A stretch of 64,000 bases of DNA. It comes from Yinghuangia aomiensis (GTDB lineage: Bacteria; Actinomycetota; Actinomycetes; Streptomycetales; Streptomycetaceae). The position numbers and the translations under genes were made by a program. Position 1 is the first letter of the stretch; every line of letters starts with the position of its first letter. The stretch covers positions 369,926-433,925 of the forward strand of contig NZ_BAABHS010000002.1 in assembly GCF_039542225.1 (NCBI RefSeq), in the 5' to 3' direction. The notes beneath the pieces were generated by a model. The model saw only the letters and a list, made by a program, of their open reading frames with translations. It did not search any database and was not told where the DNA came from. This document shows positions 32,328 through 40,592 of this stretch, piece after piece.

Positions 32328-33055
32328 CGTTCACCTCGCGCTGGATCGTGGGCGGCACGGAACACGCCCGCGTCGAAGGTACCGCCCAGGGCTGGAGCCA
32401 GACTCGAGCGGGCCGCCCCGAGGAACTCCGCGGGGTGCAGCGCGCCCGCGCCGGCGCCGATCGCACCGGCCAGCGGGCGGGCCGCGAGCGTCTCGAGATC
32501 GCGCACGTTGGAGCGCATCGCGAGGTCCGGCTTTTCCGGCCACGAGCCGATCACCACCCCCGCGAGGTCGATGCCGCGGTGCGCCATCGCCTCCAGCGTG
32601 AGGGCGGTGTGGTTGAGGGTGCCGAGGTCGGGGCGGGTCACCACCAGGACCTGCGCGCCGAGCGTGTGCGCGAGGTCGGCGAGCGTGGTGCCTTCGTCGT
32701 CGAAGCGGACCAGGAGGCCGCCGGCGCCCTCGACGAGGACCAGGCGGCGGGTTTCGGCCAGCTCGCGGATCCGGTCGGCGGCCGAGTACAGGTTCACCGG
32801 CGCGCGGCCCTCCAGGCGGGCCGCTGCGGCGGGGGACAGCGGGTCGGCGAACCGCGCGTACTCGTGCAGGTCGGTGATGCCCGCGAGGCGCCCGATCTCG
32901 TCCACGTCGGGCACGTCGCCGGTCGCCACGCCGGTCTGTGCGGCCTTCACCACGGCCACCGACGAACCCCGCGTGGCCGCCAAGGCCGCCACGGCGGCCG
33001 TCACCACGGTCTTCCCGACGCCGGTATCGGTCCCGGTCACCACCAAGATGCTCAC
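32324..33055 (-). CDS. bioD: Dethiobiotin synthetase
   Basis: 243 residues. P-loop GTDTGVGKT (8-16), KAAQTG (~39) and the phosphate/Mg segment LVEGAGGLLVRF (~110-121) identify BioD, which closes the ureido ring of dethiobiotin using ATP and CO2. Start GTG 33055. Its stop overlaps the bioB start, so the two are coupled. The expected upstream partners bioA and bioF are not adjacent: bioF lies 9.3 kb away beyond the das block, and bioA is not in the window. A DevR-like box is found 32 nt upstream. Confidence 0.94.
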   Translation of the reverse strand: MSILVVTGTDTGVGKTVVTAAVAALAATRGSSVAVVKAAQTGVATGDVPDVDEIGRLAGITDLHEYARFADPLSPAAAARLEGRAPVNLYSAADRIRELAETRRLVLVEGAGGLLVRFDDEGTTLADLAHTLGAQVLVVTRPDLGTLNHTALTLEAMAHRGIDLAGVVIGSWPEKPDLAMRSNVRDLETLAARPLAGAIGAGAGALHPAEFLGAARSSLAPALGGTFDAGVFRAAHDPARGER

Positions 33056-33406
33056 GGGGCGAGAGCTTAGGGCCCGGGCGGGCAATCGGGACTTTGGTCC
33101 CGCATACCGGGACTTCCGGGCCGGGGTTCGGCGCCGGCTCCCCGGGCAGGATCGGGGTGTGGGCGTGGAGCCCGGACCGGGCGGCGGCCCGGATCCGGGC
33201 ACGCGACCCCGGCCTTCTGCACAGGCGGAAACCCGGAGTGAACGGCAATCCTCTCCGGACGGCGGCCGGAACCCGGCGAGCGGCGGCTCCCGGGATCCGG
33301 CCGCCGTTGGCGTTTCACCGGGCTTTTTCCGAGTTTTTCAGGTTTCCGTGCTTCTCTGCACCGGGCGCCGCACCAGCCCCCATATGTCCGTTTGCTTGCG
33401 CGTATG
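33056..33406. other. Gene-free stretch upstream of bioD
   Basis: 351 nt between bioD and the end of dasR. Apart from the inverted repeat at 33087-33102 I see no gene, RNA or strong terminator. The dasR transcript must end here, but no canonical hairpin is obvious. Confidence 0.45.
33087..33102. promoter_or_regulatory. DevR/DosR-like inverted repeat upstream of bioD
   Basis: CGGGAC-tttg-GTCCCG, extending to a 20-mer that agrees with the mycobacterial DosR consensus (TTSGGGACTWWAGTCCCSAA) at about 16-17 positions. It lies 32 nt before the bioD GTG. A GGGACTTCC half-site follows 12 bp away. No DevR/DosR gene is in the window, so the match may be chance. Confidence 0.4.
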
Positions 33407-34201
33407 TCACCCTTGGGGTCGCTGCAGGCGCGCCACGAACTTGTAGCGGTCGCCGCGGTACACCGAGCGGACCCACTCCACGGGTTCGCCGTCCGTGTCG
33501 AAGCTGTGCCGGGACAGGAGCAGCAGCGGCATCCCGACGTCCGTGGACAGCAGTCCGGCCTCGCGCGGGTTGGCGAGGGCGGTCTCGATGGTCTCCTCGG
33601 CTTCCGCGAGATGCACGTCGTACGCCTCGCTCAGCGCGGTGTACAGCGACGTGTACCGGTCGAGGGTGCGCCGCAGCGACGGGAAGCGCTTGGTGGACAG
33701 GTGCGTCGTCTCGATCGCCATCGGTTCGGCGTTGGCCAGCCGGAGGCGCTCGATGCGCAGCACGCGGTTGCCGGGCCGGACGGCGAGCCGTTCGGCGAGC
33801 TGGTCGTCGGCGTTGATGTAGCCGATGTCGATGAGACGGGAGGTGGGTTCGAGGCCCTGGGCCCGCATGTCCTCGGTGTACGAGGTCAGCTGGAGGCTTT
33901 GGGCGACCTTGGGCTTGGCGACGAACGTGCCGCGTCCCTGGATGCGTTCCAGGCGGCCTTCGATCACCAGCTCCTGGAGAGCCTGGCGGACGGTGGTCCG
34001 GGAGATGTCGAACTCGCCGGCCAGGGTGCGCTCCGGCGGCACGGGGGTGCCCGGCGGCTGGGTCTGGGTGAGTTCGAGCAGATGCTTCTTGAGCCGGTAG
34101 TACTTCGGCTCCCGCGCCGCGCTCTCCGCGCCCTCGCTGGTCTCGCTCGCGTGGTGGTGCTCCGCGCCCGCCGTCGCGGTCGCCCCTTGTTCCGCCGTCA
34201 C
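33407..34201 (-). CDS. dasR: GntR/HutC-family aminosugar regulator DasR
   Basis: 264 residues from GTG 34201 (AGGAGGG upstream); an in-frame ATG at 34231 is less likely. The GntR winged helix (YYRLKKHLLELTQTQPPGTPVPPERTLAGEFDISRTTVRQALQELVIEGRLERIQGRGTFVAKPKVAQ, ~38-105) and UTRA domain (to the end) are very close to Streptomyces DasR. DasR represses chitin and GlcNAc genes and is released by phosphorylated aminosugars. It is divergent from dasA with two dre-like sites between them, and nagA has two more. The N-terminal ~35 residues are variable. Confidence 0.94.
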   Translation of the reverse strand: MTAEQGATATAGAEHHHASETSEGAESAAREPKYYRLKKHLLELTQTQPPGTPVPPERTLAGEFDISRTTVRQALQELVIEGRLERIQGRGTFVAKPKVAQSLQLTSYTEDMRAQGLEPTSRLIDIGYINADDQLAERLAVRPGNRVLRIERLRLANAEPMAIETTHLSTKRFPSLRRTLDRYTSLYTALSEAYDVHLAEAEETIETALANPREAGLLSTDVGMPLLLLSRHSFDTDGEPVEWVRSVYRGDRYKFVARLQRPQG

Positions 34202-34352
34202 CGGTGCCCTCCTGACACGTTCGGTCCCCATCGTGGCACGACCACCTCGCGGCGGATGCCCCGGACGGGGTCCTCCGAGAGGTTCTCCGACCGGCCAGGT
34301 GTCGGTCGGATAACGGCTGACAGCGGGTCTCTTGCGGAACCTTGACACCCCA

Positions 34353-34368
34353 ATTGGTCTATGCCAAC
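34353..34368. promoter_or_regulatory. dre-like DasR site 1
   Basis: ATTGGTCTATGCCAAC, an imperfect match to the DasR responsive element (core TGGTCTAGACCA). Its centre is 22 bp from the next site, about two helical turns. It is 6 nt downstream of a TTGACA hexamer. Confidence 0.65.
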
Positions 34369-34374
34369 CTCCGG

Positions 34375-34390
34375 AATGGTCTAAACCATT
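34375..34390. promoter_or_regulatory. dre-like DasR site 2
   Basis: AATGGTCTAAACCATT, near-perfect palindrome matching the DasR responsive element. With site 1 it forms a tandem pair upstream of dasA, the usual first target of DasR. Confidence 0.85.
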
Positions 34391-34535
34391 GGTGGTCACC
34401 GCGCAACCCTCGTCCAGGTTCGCACTCCGTATTTCTCCCCCCAGGCGCAAGCCGAAGGCCCGTTGCACACGGCGGGCCGAAGCGGGGAGCGCGAATCCCG
34501 CGGCCAGCGGTACCAAGCATCCTGAGGAGGATGGT

Positions 34536-35843
34536 GTGAAGCGTCGTCTCTTCGTCGCGGCGGGTGTCGCGGCGGCGCTCACCGGCGTTGCCGCCTGCGG
34601 CAGCTCGGACAGCGGTGACAAGAAGGACAGCTCGTCCTCGGCGGCTCCGGCGAGCAACGCACCGGCCGACGGCAAGGGCAAGAAGGTCACCGTCTGGGTG
34701 ATGAAGGGCTCCACCAGCGACGCGTACAACGCGGACATCAAGGCCAAGTTCGAGGCCGCCCACCCGGGTGCCACGCTCGACATCCAGGTCCAGCAGTGGA
34801 ACGGCATCGGCCAGAAGATCAGCAGCGCGATCGCCAGCAACGACGCCCCGGACGTCGTCGAGGCGGGCAACACCCAGATCGCGGGCTACGCGGCCACCGG
34901 CGGCGTGTACGACCTGACGTCGAAGGTCGACGAGCTGGGCGGCAAGGACTGGATCCCCGGCCTGGCCGGCCCGGGCAAGGTCGACGGCAAGCAGTACGGC
35001 ATACCGTTCTACGCGGCCGACCGCGTCGTCATCTACAACAAGGAAGCTTTCACCGCGGCCGGCATCACCCCGCCGAAGACCCGCGCCGAATGGCTCGAGG
35101 CCACCAAGAAGCTCAACACCGGCGACCAGCAGGGCATCTACCTGCCCGGCCAGAACTGGTACTTCTACAGCGGCCTGCTGAAGGACGAGGGCACCGACCT
35201 CACCACGAAGGACGGCGACAAGTGGAAGGCCAACGTCGGCACGCCGCAGGGCGCCGCCGCCGCGAACTTCTACAAGGAGCTGGCGTCCTACGGCAAGGGC
35301 CCGAAGGACAGCGACGAGAAGACCCAGCCCGAGACGGTGGCCGCGGCCAACGGCAAGATCGCGCAGTTCGTCGCGGTCCCCGGTGAGCTGGCCAACGTCA
35401 TCAAGGCCAACCCGGCGCTCGCCGGCAAGTACGACTACTTCCCGATCCCGGGCAAGGACGCGGCCAAGCCGGGCGCGAACCTGACCGGCGGCTCCGACCT
35501 CTTCATCCCGGAGAAGTCGAAGAACAAGGAACTGGCGTACGACCTCATCAAACTGATCAACAGCGACGAGTACCAGGTCAAGCTCGCCAAGGAACTCACC
35601 TACGTGCCGAGCAAGACCACCCAGGTCACCGCGCTCGAAGGCGTCCCCGGCGCCACCGCGCAGGCCATCGGCGCGCAGAACGGCTTCGTCATCCCGGCCA
35701 CGGCGTCCGACAACTGGGGCGCGGTCGAGGACGCGAACCCGCTGAAGGCGTACCTGACCAAGGTCCTCACCGGCAGCGACCCGATCGCGGCCGGCAAGGA
35801 AGCCGACGAGGCCATCACCAAGGTGCTCAACACCAAGAGCTGA
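34536..35843 (+). CDS. dasA: Chito-sugar ABC transporter binding lipoprotein DasA
   Basis: 435 residues from GTG 34536 (GAGGAGG upstream). A lipoprotein signal (MKRRLFVAAGVAAALTGVAAC; lipobox VAAC) and a Ser/Ala linker are followed by a family 1 sugar-binding fold. Position beside dasR, paired dre sites and downstream dasBC indicate DasA, which binds N,N'-diacetylchitobiose in S. coelicolor. No ATPase gene is linked; Das and similar sugar importers use the shared MsiK ATPase encoded elsewhere. A strong stem-loop separates it from dasB. Confidence 0.9.
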   Translation: MKRRLFVAAGVAAALTGVAACGSSDSGDKKDSSSSAAPASNAPADGKGKKVTVWVMKGSTSDAYNADIKAKFEAAHPGATLDIQVQQWNGIGQKISSAIASNDAPDVVEAGNTQIAGYAATGGVYDLTSKVDELGGKDWIPGLAGPGKVDGKQYGIPFYAADRVVIYNKEAFTAAGITPPKTRAEWLEATKKLNTGDQQGIYLPGQNWYFYSGLLKDEGTDLTTKDGDKWKANVGTPQGAAAANFYKELASYGKGPKDSDEKTQPETVAAANGKIAQFVAVPGELANVIKANPALAGKYDYFPIPGKDAAKPGANLTGGSDLFIPEKSKNKELAYDLIKLINSDEYQVKLAKELTYVPSKTTQVTALEGVPGATAQAIGAQNGFVIPATASDNWGAVEDANPLKAYLTKVLTGSDPIAAGKEADEAITKVLNTKS

Positions 35844-35926
35844 CCCGCCGGCGCGGATCGGGCGGCACCGTCCCGCGACCGTCCTCAACGGACGCCGCCA
35901 CGATCCGAACGGCCGCACAGCACCGC

Positions 35927-35971
35927 GCGTCCGGTCCCGCCCGGGGAACAGTCCCCGGCGGGGCCGGACGC
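35927..35971 (+). other. Intercistronic stem-loop between dasA and dasB
   Basis: A long imperfect stem (about 18 pairs with one G-T pair and one bulged base) closed by a loop near 35947-35952. It lies in the 166-nt dasA-dasB gap. Such loops often protect the binding-protein mRNA and reduce downstream expression, giving more binding protein than permease. Confidence 0.65.
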
Positions 35972-36009
35972 AGGCCCGACACCCGACACCGAACGACGGG
36001 AAGGCACCA

Positions 36010-37020
36010 GTGTCCGCCTCGAAGGCAGATGCGGTGGTCGCGACGCCCACGCAGCCCCCGCGGAACGACGCGCCGGCCGGCGAGTCGAACTCCCACAAGC
36101 GCCCCCGGCGCAGACGCGGCCCGCTCCAGCTGGTCAGCCCCTACCTGATGGTCGCCCCGGCGGCCCTCGGGATCGTCTTCCTGCTGTTCTATCCCGTGGT
36201 CAAGAACGCCATCCTCGGGTTCAAGCACTACGGCAAGAAGGAATTCACCCTCGGCCTGTCGGGCGACTGGGTCGGCTTCGACAACTTCAAGGAGATCTTC
36301 CAGGACGACAAGTTCTGGGAGGTCACCAAGCGCAGCTTCTGGTTCACCGGCGTCAACGTCGTCGCGATCATGGTGCTCTCCACCCTGATCGCGCTCATGC
36401 TGATGCGCCTCGGCAAGGTCATGCGCATCCTCGTGCTGACCAGCCTCGTCACCGCGTGGGCCATGCCGGTCATCGCGGCCACCACGGTCTTCAAGTGGCT
36501 GTTCCGCTCGGACAACGGCATCGTCAACTACCTGCTGGTCAAGCTCGGCTTCGACTCGTTCGACGACTACACGTGGTTCGCGCACGGCTCGTCGACGCTC
36601 GTCGTCGTGTTCATCCTGCTCGTCTGGCAGTCGGTGCCGTTCGCGACGCTCACCATCTACGCGGGCCTCACCACCATCCCGACCGAGGTCTACGAGTCCG
36701 CCCGGTTGGACGGCGCGGGCCCGGTGCGGATCTTCCGCTCCATCACCTTCCCGATGCTCCGGCCGATCTTCCTGCTGGTGACCTCGCTGGAGATCATCTG
36801 GATCTTCAAGAGCTTCGCGCAGATCTGGTCGATCGCCGGCGACAACGGCCCGATCGACGACGTCGCGACGCTGCCGGTCTACGCCTACCAAGTCGGCATG
36901 CAGCTCAAGCGCTACGGCGTCGCCGGCGCCATCTCGACGGTCACCGTGCTGCTCATCGCGGCGATGCTCGTCTTCTACTTCCGTCAGTTGTTCAAGCAAG
37001 AGCGGGAGGCCGAAAAGTGA
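36010..37020 (+). CDS. dasB: Chito-sugar ABC transporter permease DasB
   Basis: 336 residues from GTG 36010 (GGGAAGG upstream). A ~40-residue basic N-terminus precedes six membrane segments of a MalF-type permease. The EAA loop is TEVYESARLDGAGPVRIFRSITFPMLRP. It pairs with DasC, whose start overlaps its stop (GTGA). Together they form the channel for chitobiose-type sugars bound by DasA. Assignment as Das rather than another sugar importer is by position next to dasR and dasD. Confidence 0.9.
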   Translation: MSASKADAVVATPTQPPRNDAPAGESNSHKRPRRRRGPLQLVSPYLMVAPAALGIVFLLFYPVVKNAILGFKHYGKKEFTLGLSGDWVGFDNFKEIFQDDKFWEVTKRSFWFTGVNVVAIMVLSTLIALMLMRLGKVMRILVLTSLVTAWAMPVIAATTVFKWLFRSDNGIVNYLLVKLGFDSFDDYTWFAHGSSTLVVVFILLVWQSVPFATLTIYAGLTTIPTEVYESARLDGAGPVRIFRSITFPMLRPIFLLVTSLEIIWIFKSFAQIWSIAGDNGPIDDVATLPVYAYQVGMQLKRYGVAGAISTVTVLLIAAMLVFYFRQLFKQEREAEK

Positions 37021-37859
37021 AGGCCCTGAAGCCTCGCACCCTCAAGCGGATCCCGCTCAACATCGCGGCGCTCATCACGTTCGTGGTGATGATCTTCCCG
37101 GTGTACTGGATGCTGCTGACGGCATTCCGGCCGGCCAAGGAAATCGGTGCGGACACCCCCAAGTTCCTGCCGTCGTCGCTGACGTTCGAGCATTTCAAGG
37201 CCGCCGTCGACGTCAAGAACTTCTGGGACTACTGGACCAACAGCCTCGTCATCGCGATCGGCGGCGTCGGACTGTCGCTGGTGATCGCCTGCTTCGCCGC
37301 GTTCGCGGTGGCCCGCATGCAGTGGCCCGGCCGCGCGCAGTTCATCCTCATGGTGTTCATCGCCCAGATGGCGCCGTGGGAAGCGCTGATGATCCCGATG
37401 TTCCTCATCGGCCGCGACCAGGACCTGCTCAACTCGCTGCCGTTCCTCACCGCGATCTACTTCGTGATGACCCTGCCGTTCGCGATCGTCACGCTCCGCG
37501 GATTCCTCGGCGGCATCCCCGTCGAGCTGGAGGAAGCCGCCCGCGTCGACGGCTGCACGCGGTTCGGCGCGTTCCGCCGCGTCGTGTTCCCGCTGCTCGC
37601 CCCCGGCCTGCTGTCCACGTCGCTGTTCGGCTTCATCACCGCGTGGAACGAGTTCGCCTTCGCCAACGCGCTGCTCTTCTCCGACCCCAAGCAGCAGACG
37701 CTGCCCAAGTGGCTGAACGACTTCAGCAACGGGCTCACCGTCGACTGGGGCGCCACCATGGCCGCCGCGTCGCTGTTCATGCTGCCCGTCCTGCTGATCT
37801 TCCTGGTGCTGCAAGGCAAAGTCTCCGGCGGTCTCACCTCCGGCGCGGTCAAGGGCTAG
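37017..37859 (+). CDS. dasC: Chito-sugar ABC transporter permease DasC
   Basis: 280 residues of MalG type: six membrane segments with the EAA loop PVELEEAARVDGCTRFGAFRRVVFPLLAPG (~168-197). Start GTG 37017 overlaps the dasB stop, so translation is coupled. It is followed by the hexosaminidase gene after 13 nt, making a dasB-C-D unit. The last cytoplasmic residues end in a short Gly/Lys tail. Substrate assignment follows DasA. Confidence 0.9.
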   Translation: MKALKPRTLKRIPLNIAALITFVVMIFPVYWMLLTAFRPAKEIGADTPKFLPSSLTFEHFKAAVDVKNFWDYWTNSLVIAIGGVGLSLVIACFAAFAVARMQWPGRAQFILMVFIAQMAPWEALMIPMFLIGRDQDLLNSLPFLTAIYFVMTLPFAIVTLRGFLGGIPVELEEAARVDGCTRFGAFRRVVFPLLAPGLLSTSLFGFITAWNEFAFANALLFSDPKQQTLPKWLNDFSNGLTVDWGATMAAASLFMLPVLLIFLVLQGKVSGGLTSGAVKG

Positions 37860-37872
37860 GGCTGATATCTCG

Positions 37873-39357
37873 ATGTCGCACGCGTCGCACCACCTCGAAC
37901 GTCTTGCCCTGACCGTCCTCCAGCCCGGCTTCGCCGGCACCGAGGCACCCGACTGGGTCCGCCGCCGGATCGGCGAGGGCCTCGGCTCGGTCGGACTCTT
38001 CGGCCGCAACATCCACTCCGGCGACCAGGTCGCCGCCCTCACCGCCGCCCTCCGCAAGGAGAAGGAGGACATCCTCGTCGCCGTCGACGAGGAAGGCGGC
38101 GACGTCACCCGCCTCGAAGTCGGCACCGGCAGCTCCTGGCCCGGCAACCTCGCCCTCGGCGTGGTCGACGACCCGGACCTGACCCGCGACGTCGCCACCG
38201 GCCTCGGCCGCGACCTGGCGCGCTGCGGCATCACCTTCAACTGGGGCCCGGACGCCGACGTCAACTCCAACGCCGACAACCCGGTCATCGGCGTCCGCTC
38301 CTTCGGCGCCGACCCGGAACTCGTCGCCCGGCACACCGTCGCCTACGTCGAAGGACTGCAGGCCACCGGCGTCGCCGCATGCGTCAAGCACTTCCCCGGA
38401 CACGGCGACACCGCGGTCGACTCCCACCTGGGACTGCCGCGCGTCGACGCGACGCGCGAACTCCTCGCCGCCCGCGACCTGCTGCCGTTCCGCGCGGCCA
38501 TCGCCGCGGGCGCCAAGGCCGTCATGTCCGCGCACATCGTGCTGCCCGCCTACGACGACACGCACCCGGCGACGCTCAGCCGCGCCATCCTCACCGGACT
38601 GCTCCGCGAGGAACTCGGCTTCGACGGCCTGATCGTCACCGACGGCATCGAGATGGGCGCCATCGCCGACACCTACGGCATCGCCGACGGCACCGTTCGC
38701 GCGCTCGCCGCCGGTGCCGACGCGGTGTGCGTCGGCGGCGGACTGTGCGACGAGGACACCGTCGTGCTGCTGCGCGACGCGATCGTCGCCGCCGTCCGGG
38801 AAGGCCGCCTCGCCGAGGACCGCCTCGCCGACGCCGCCCGCCGGGTCGGCGAACTCGCCGCCTGGACCACGTCCGTCGCGGCCCGCGGCGGCCCGGCCGG
38901 CGACCACGCCGTCGGCCTGGCCGCGGCCCGCCGCGCGATCCGCGTCGACGGCGCCTTCACGCCGCTGAGCGGCCCGGCGCACGTCCTCGAACTCACCTCG
39001 CAGGCCAACATCGCGGTCGGCGACCGCACCCCGTGGGGCGTCGGCGCGTACCTCGCCGACGCGCTGCCCGGCACCACCGTCGCCCGCCCCGGCCTCCGCG
39101 CCTTCGGCCTCGTCGACGGCCAGCTCGCCGCCGCCGCGGGCCGGCCGCTCGTGGTCGTCGTCCGCGACCTGCACCGCAATATCTCGGCAGCCGACCTGCT
39201 CGCCGGAATCGTCGCGGCCCGGCCGGACACCGTCGTCGTGGAAATGGGCCTGCCTTACGGTGATGCCCAGGGACTGACCCGAGTCTCCACCCACGGTGCC
39301 GCACGCGTGTGCGGCATCGCCGCGGCAGAAACCCTCACCGGGCGCACCCTGGGTTGA
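37873..39357 (+). CDS. dasD: Glycoside hydrolase family 3 beta-N-acetylhexosaminidase
   Basis: 494 residues. The NagZ-type loop KHFPGHGDTAVDSH (172-185) provides the Asp-His acid/base pair, and the nucleophile is Asp257 in IVTDGIEMG. There is no signal peptide, so it acts in the cytoplasm on imported chito-oligosaccharides, releasing GlcNAc. The C-terminal ~130 residues form an extra domain beyond the catalytic barrel. It follows dasC by 13 nt, matching dasD in Streptomyces. Confidence 0.9.
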   Translation: MSHASHHLERLALTVLQPGFAGTEAPDWVRRRIGEGLGSVGLFGRNIHSGDQVAALTAALRKEKEDILVAVDEEGGDVTRLEVGTGSSWPGNLALGVVDDPDLTRDVATGLGRDLARCGITFNWGPDADVNSNADNPVIGVRSFGADPELVARHTVAYVEGLQATGVAACVKHFPGHGDTAVDSHLGLPRVDATRELLAARDLLPFRAAIAAGAKAVMSAHIVLPAYDDTHPATLSRAILTGLLREELGFDGLIVTDGIEMGAIADTYGIADGTVRALAAGADAVCVGGGLCDEDTVVLLRDAIVAAVREGRLAEDRLADAARRVGELAAWTTSVAARGGPAGDHAVGLAAARRAIRVDGAFTPLSGPAHVLELTSQANIAVGDRTPWGVGAYLADALPGTTVARPGLRAFGLVDGQLAAAAGRPLVVVVRDLHRNISAADLLAGIVAARPDTVVVEMGLPYGDAQGLTRVSTHGAARVCGIAAAETLTGRTLG

Positions 39358-39421
39358 GTCCGACCGGCTCCACCGACGAACCCGGCTGCTCCGGCAGCAC
39401 CGACGGAAGGCACCACAGACG

Positions 39422-40483
39422 ATGTCGACCAGCACCGATGCAGCAACGCCGCGCGGCGGGATCATGTCCGCCGAGATGGCCGAGCAGCCGCAGGTACTGC
39501 GCCGAATCCTGACCGAGGGCGCGCCGCGCATCCGCGCGGTCGCCGCGGAGATCGCCGCCCGCAACCCGCGCTTCGTGCTGCTCACGGCGCGCGGGACCAG
39601 CGACAACGCGGCCCTGTACGCGAAGTACCTGATCGAGGTGCTGCTCGGCAAGCCCGCCGGGCTGACCTCGATGTCGACGACGACCGCGTACGGTGCGGAA
39701 CCGGACCTGACGGACTGCCTGGTGATCACCGTCAGCCAGTCCGGCGGATCGCCCGACCTGGTGGCGTCCACCGAGGCCGCGCGCAAGGCCGGGGCGGTCA
39801 CGCTCGCGGTCACCAACAACGCGGAGTCGCCGCTGGCCGCGGTGTCCGAGTTCCACATCGACGTCCTGGCCGGCCCGGAGAAGGCGCTGCCGGCGACGAA
39901 GACGTACACCGCCGAACTGCTGGCGCTGTACCTGCTGGTCGAGGGCCTGCGCGGCGGCGACGGCGCGGCCGCGGCGGACCTGCCGGACCTCGCCGCGGGG
40001 ATCCTCGCGCGGCAGTCCGAGATCGCGGAGATCGCCCAGCGGTACCGGTTCGCGCAGCGGCTGGTCCTGACGTCGCGCGGCTACGGCTACCCGACGGCGC
40101 GGGAAGCCGCGCTGAAGATCATGGAGACCAGCTACATTCCCGCGCAGCCGTTCTCCGGTGCCGACCTGCTGCACGGCCCGCTGGCGATGGTGGACAACGT
40201 CAGCCCGGTGGTCGCCGTGGTGCCGGACGGGCGCGCGGGGGAGGCCCTCCAGCCGGTGCTGGAACGGCTGCGGGGCCGCGGCGCCGACCTGATGGTGGTC
40301 GGGCAGGCCGACCAGGTGGCGCACGCGAGCGCGGGCTTCGCCCTGCCGTCGGGGGTGGCGGAGGAAGTGCAGCCGATCCTGGAGATCCTGCCGCTGCAGC
40401 TGCTGGCGTACGAGGTGACGATGGCGCGGGGCCTGGACCCGGACGCGCCGCGGGCGCTGGCGAAGGTGACGGAGACGCACTGA
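39422..40483 (+). CDS. Double-SIS-domain aminosugar enzyme (GlmS-like/NagB-II deaminase)
   Basis: 353 residues with two SIS domains (~35-175 and ~195-335). The opening MSAEMAEQPQVLRRIL matches the isomerase half of GlmS, but the N-terminal glutaminase domain is missing. Sugar-phosphate contacts include TARGTSDNAA and VSQSGGSPDLV, and ALKIMETSYIPAQPFSGADLLHGPLAM is GlmS-like. This architecture is that of NagB-II, which converts glucosamine-6-phosphate to fructose-6-phosphate and ammonia. It is the last gene of the das operon. A canonical NagB is not seen in the window. Confidence 0.82.
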   Translation: MSTSTDAATPRGGIMSAEMAEQPQVLRRILTEGAPRIRAVAAEIAARNPRFVLLTARGTSDNAALYAKYLIEVLLGKPAGLTSMSTTTAYGAEPDLTDCLVITVSQSGGSPDLVASTEAARKAGAVTLAVTNNAESPLAAVSEFHIDVLAGPEKALPATKTYTAELLALYLLVEGLRGGDGAAAADLPDLAAGILARQSEIAEIAQRYRFAQRLVLTSRGYGYPTAREAALKIMETSYIPAQPFSGADLLHGPLAMVDNVSPVVAVVPDGRAGEALQPVLERLRGRGADLMVVGQADQVAHASAGFALPSGVAEEVQPILEILPLQLLAYEVTMARGLDPDAPRALAKVTETH

Positions 40484-40519
40484 CCCGCTGATCCACTGAC
40501 CCGCTGACCCGCTGACGCA
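40480..40519 (+). repeat. Octamer tandem repeat at SIS gene end
   Basis: Five copies of an 8-bp unit, CTGACCCG with two variants, beginning at the SIS gene stop codon. Each unit contains TGA, so several stop codons in different frames follow the gene. Confidence 0.8.
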
Positions 40520-40534
40520 TCCACGACTGCACGA

Positions 40535-40577
40535 CGGCTCCGGCCCGCCCCAGCCTCCCTGGGGCGGGCCGGAGCCG
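40535..40577 (+). terminator. das operon terminator
   Basis: A perfect 19-bp stem (40535-40553 and 40559-40577) with a 5-nt CCTCC loop, followed by TTC. It is the strongest hairpin in the window and stands between the das operon and the convergent acetyltransferase remnant. Confidence 0.93.
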
Positions 40578-40592
40578 TTCCGACCGGACGGC

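Larger units (their letters stand above)
34202..34535. other. dasR-dasA divergent control region
   Basis: 334 nt between divergent genes. It holds the two dre-like sites at 34353-34390 and a TTGACA hexamer at 34342-34347. No gene or other hairpin is seen. Confidence 0.7.

Noticed and set aside
37849..39909. 686-residue minus-strand frame opposite dasD
   Set aside because: Shadow frame; dasD has catalytic motifs on the plus strand.
40484..40592. Octamer repeats as mobile element end
   Set aside because: No transposase, target duplication or matching end nearby; simple tandem repeat plus terminator explains it.
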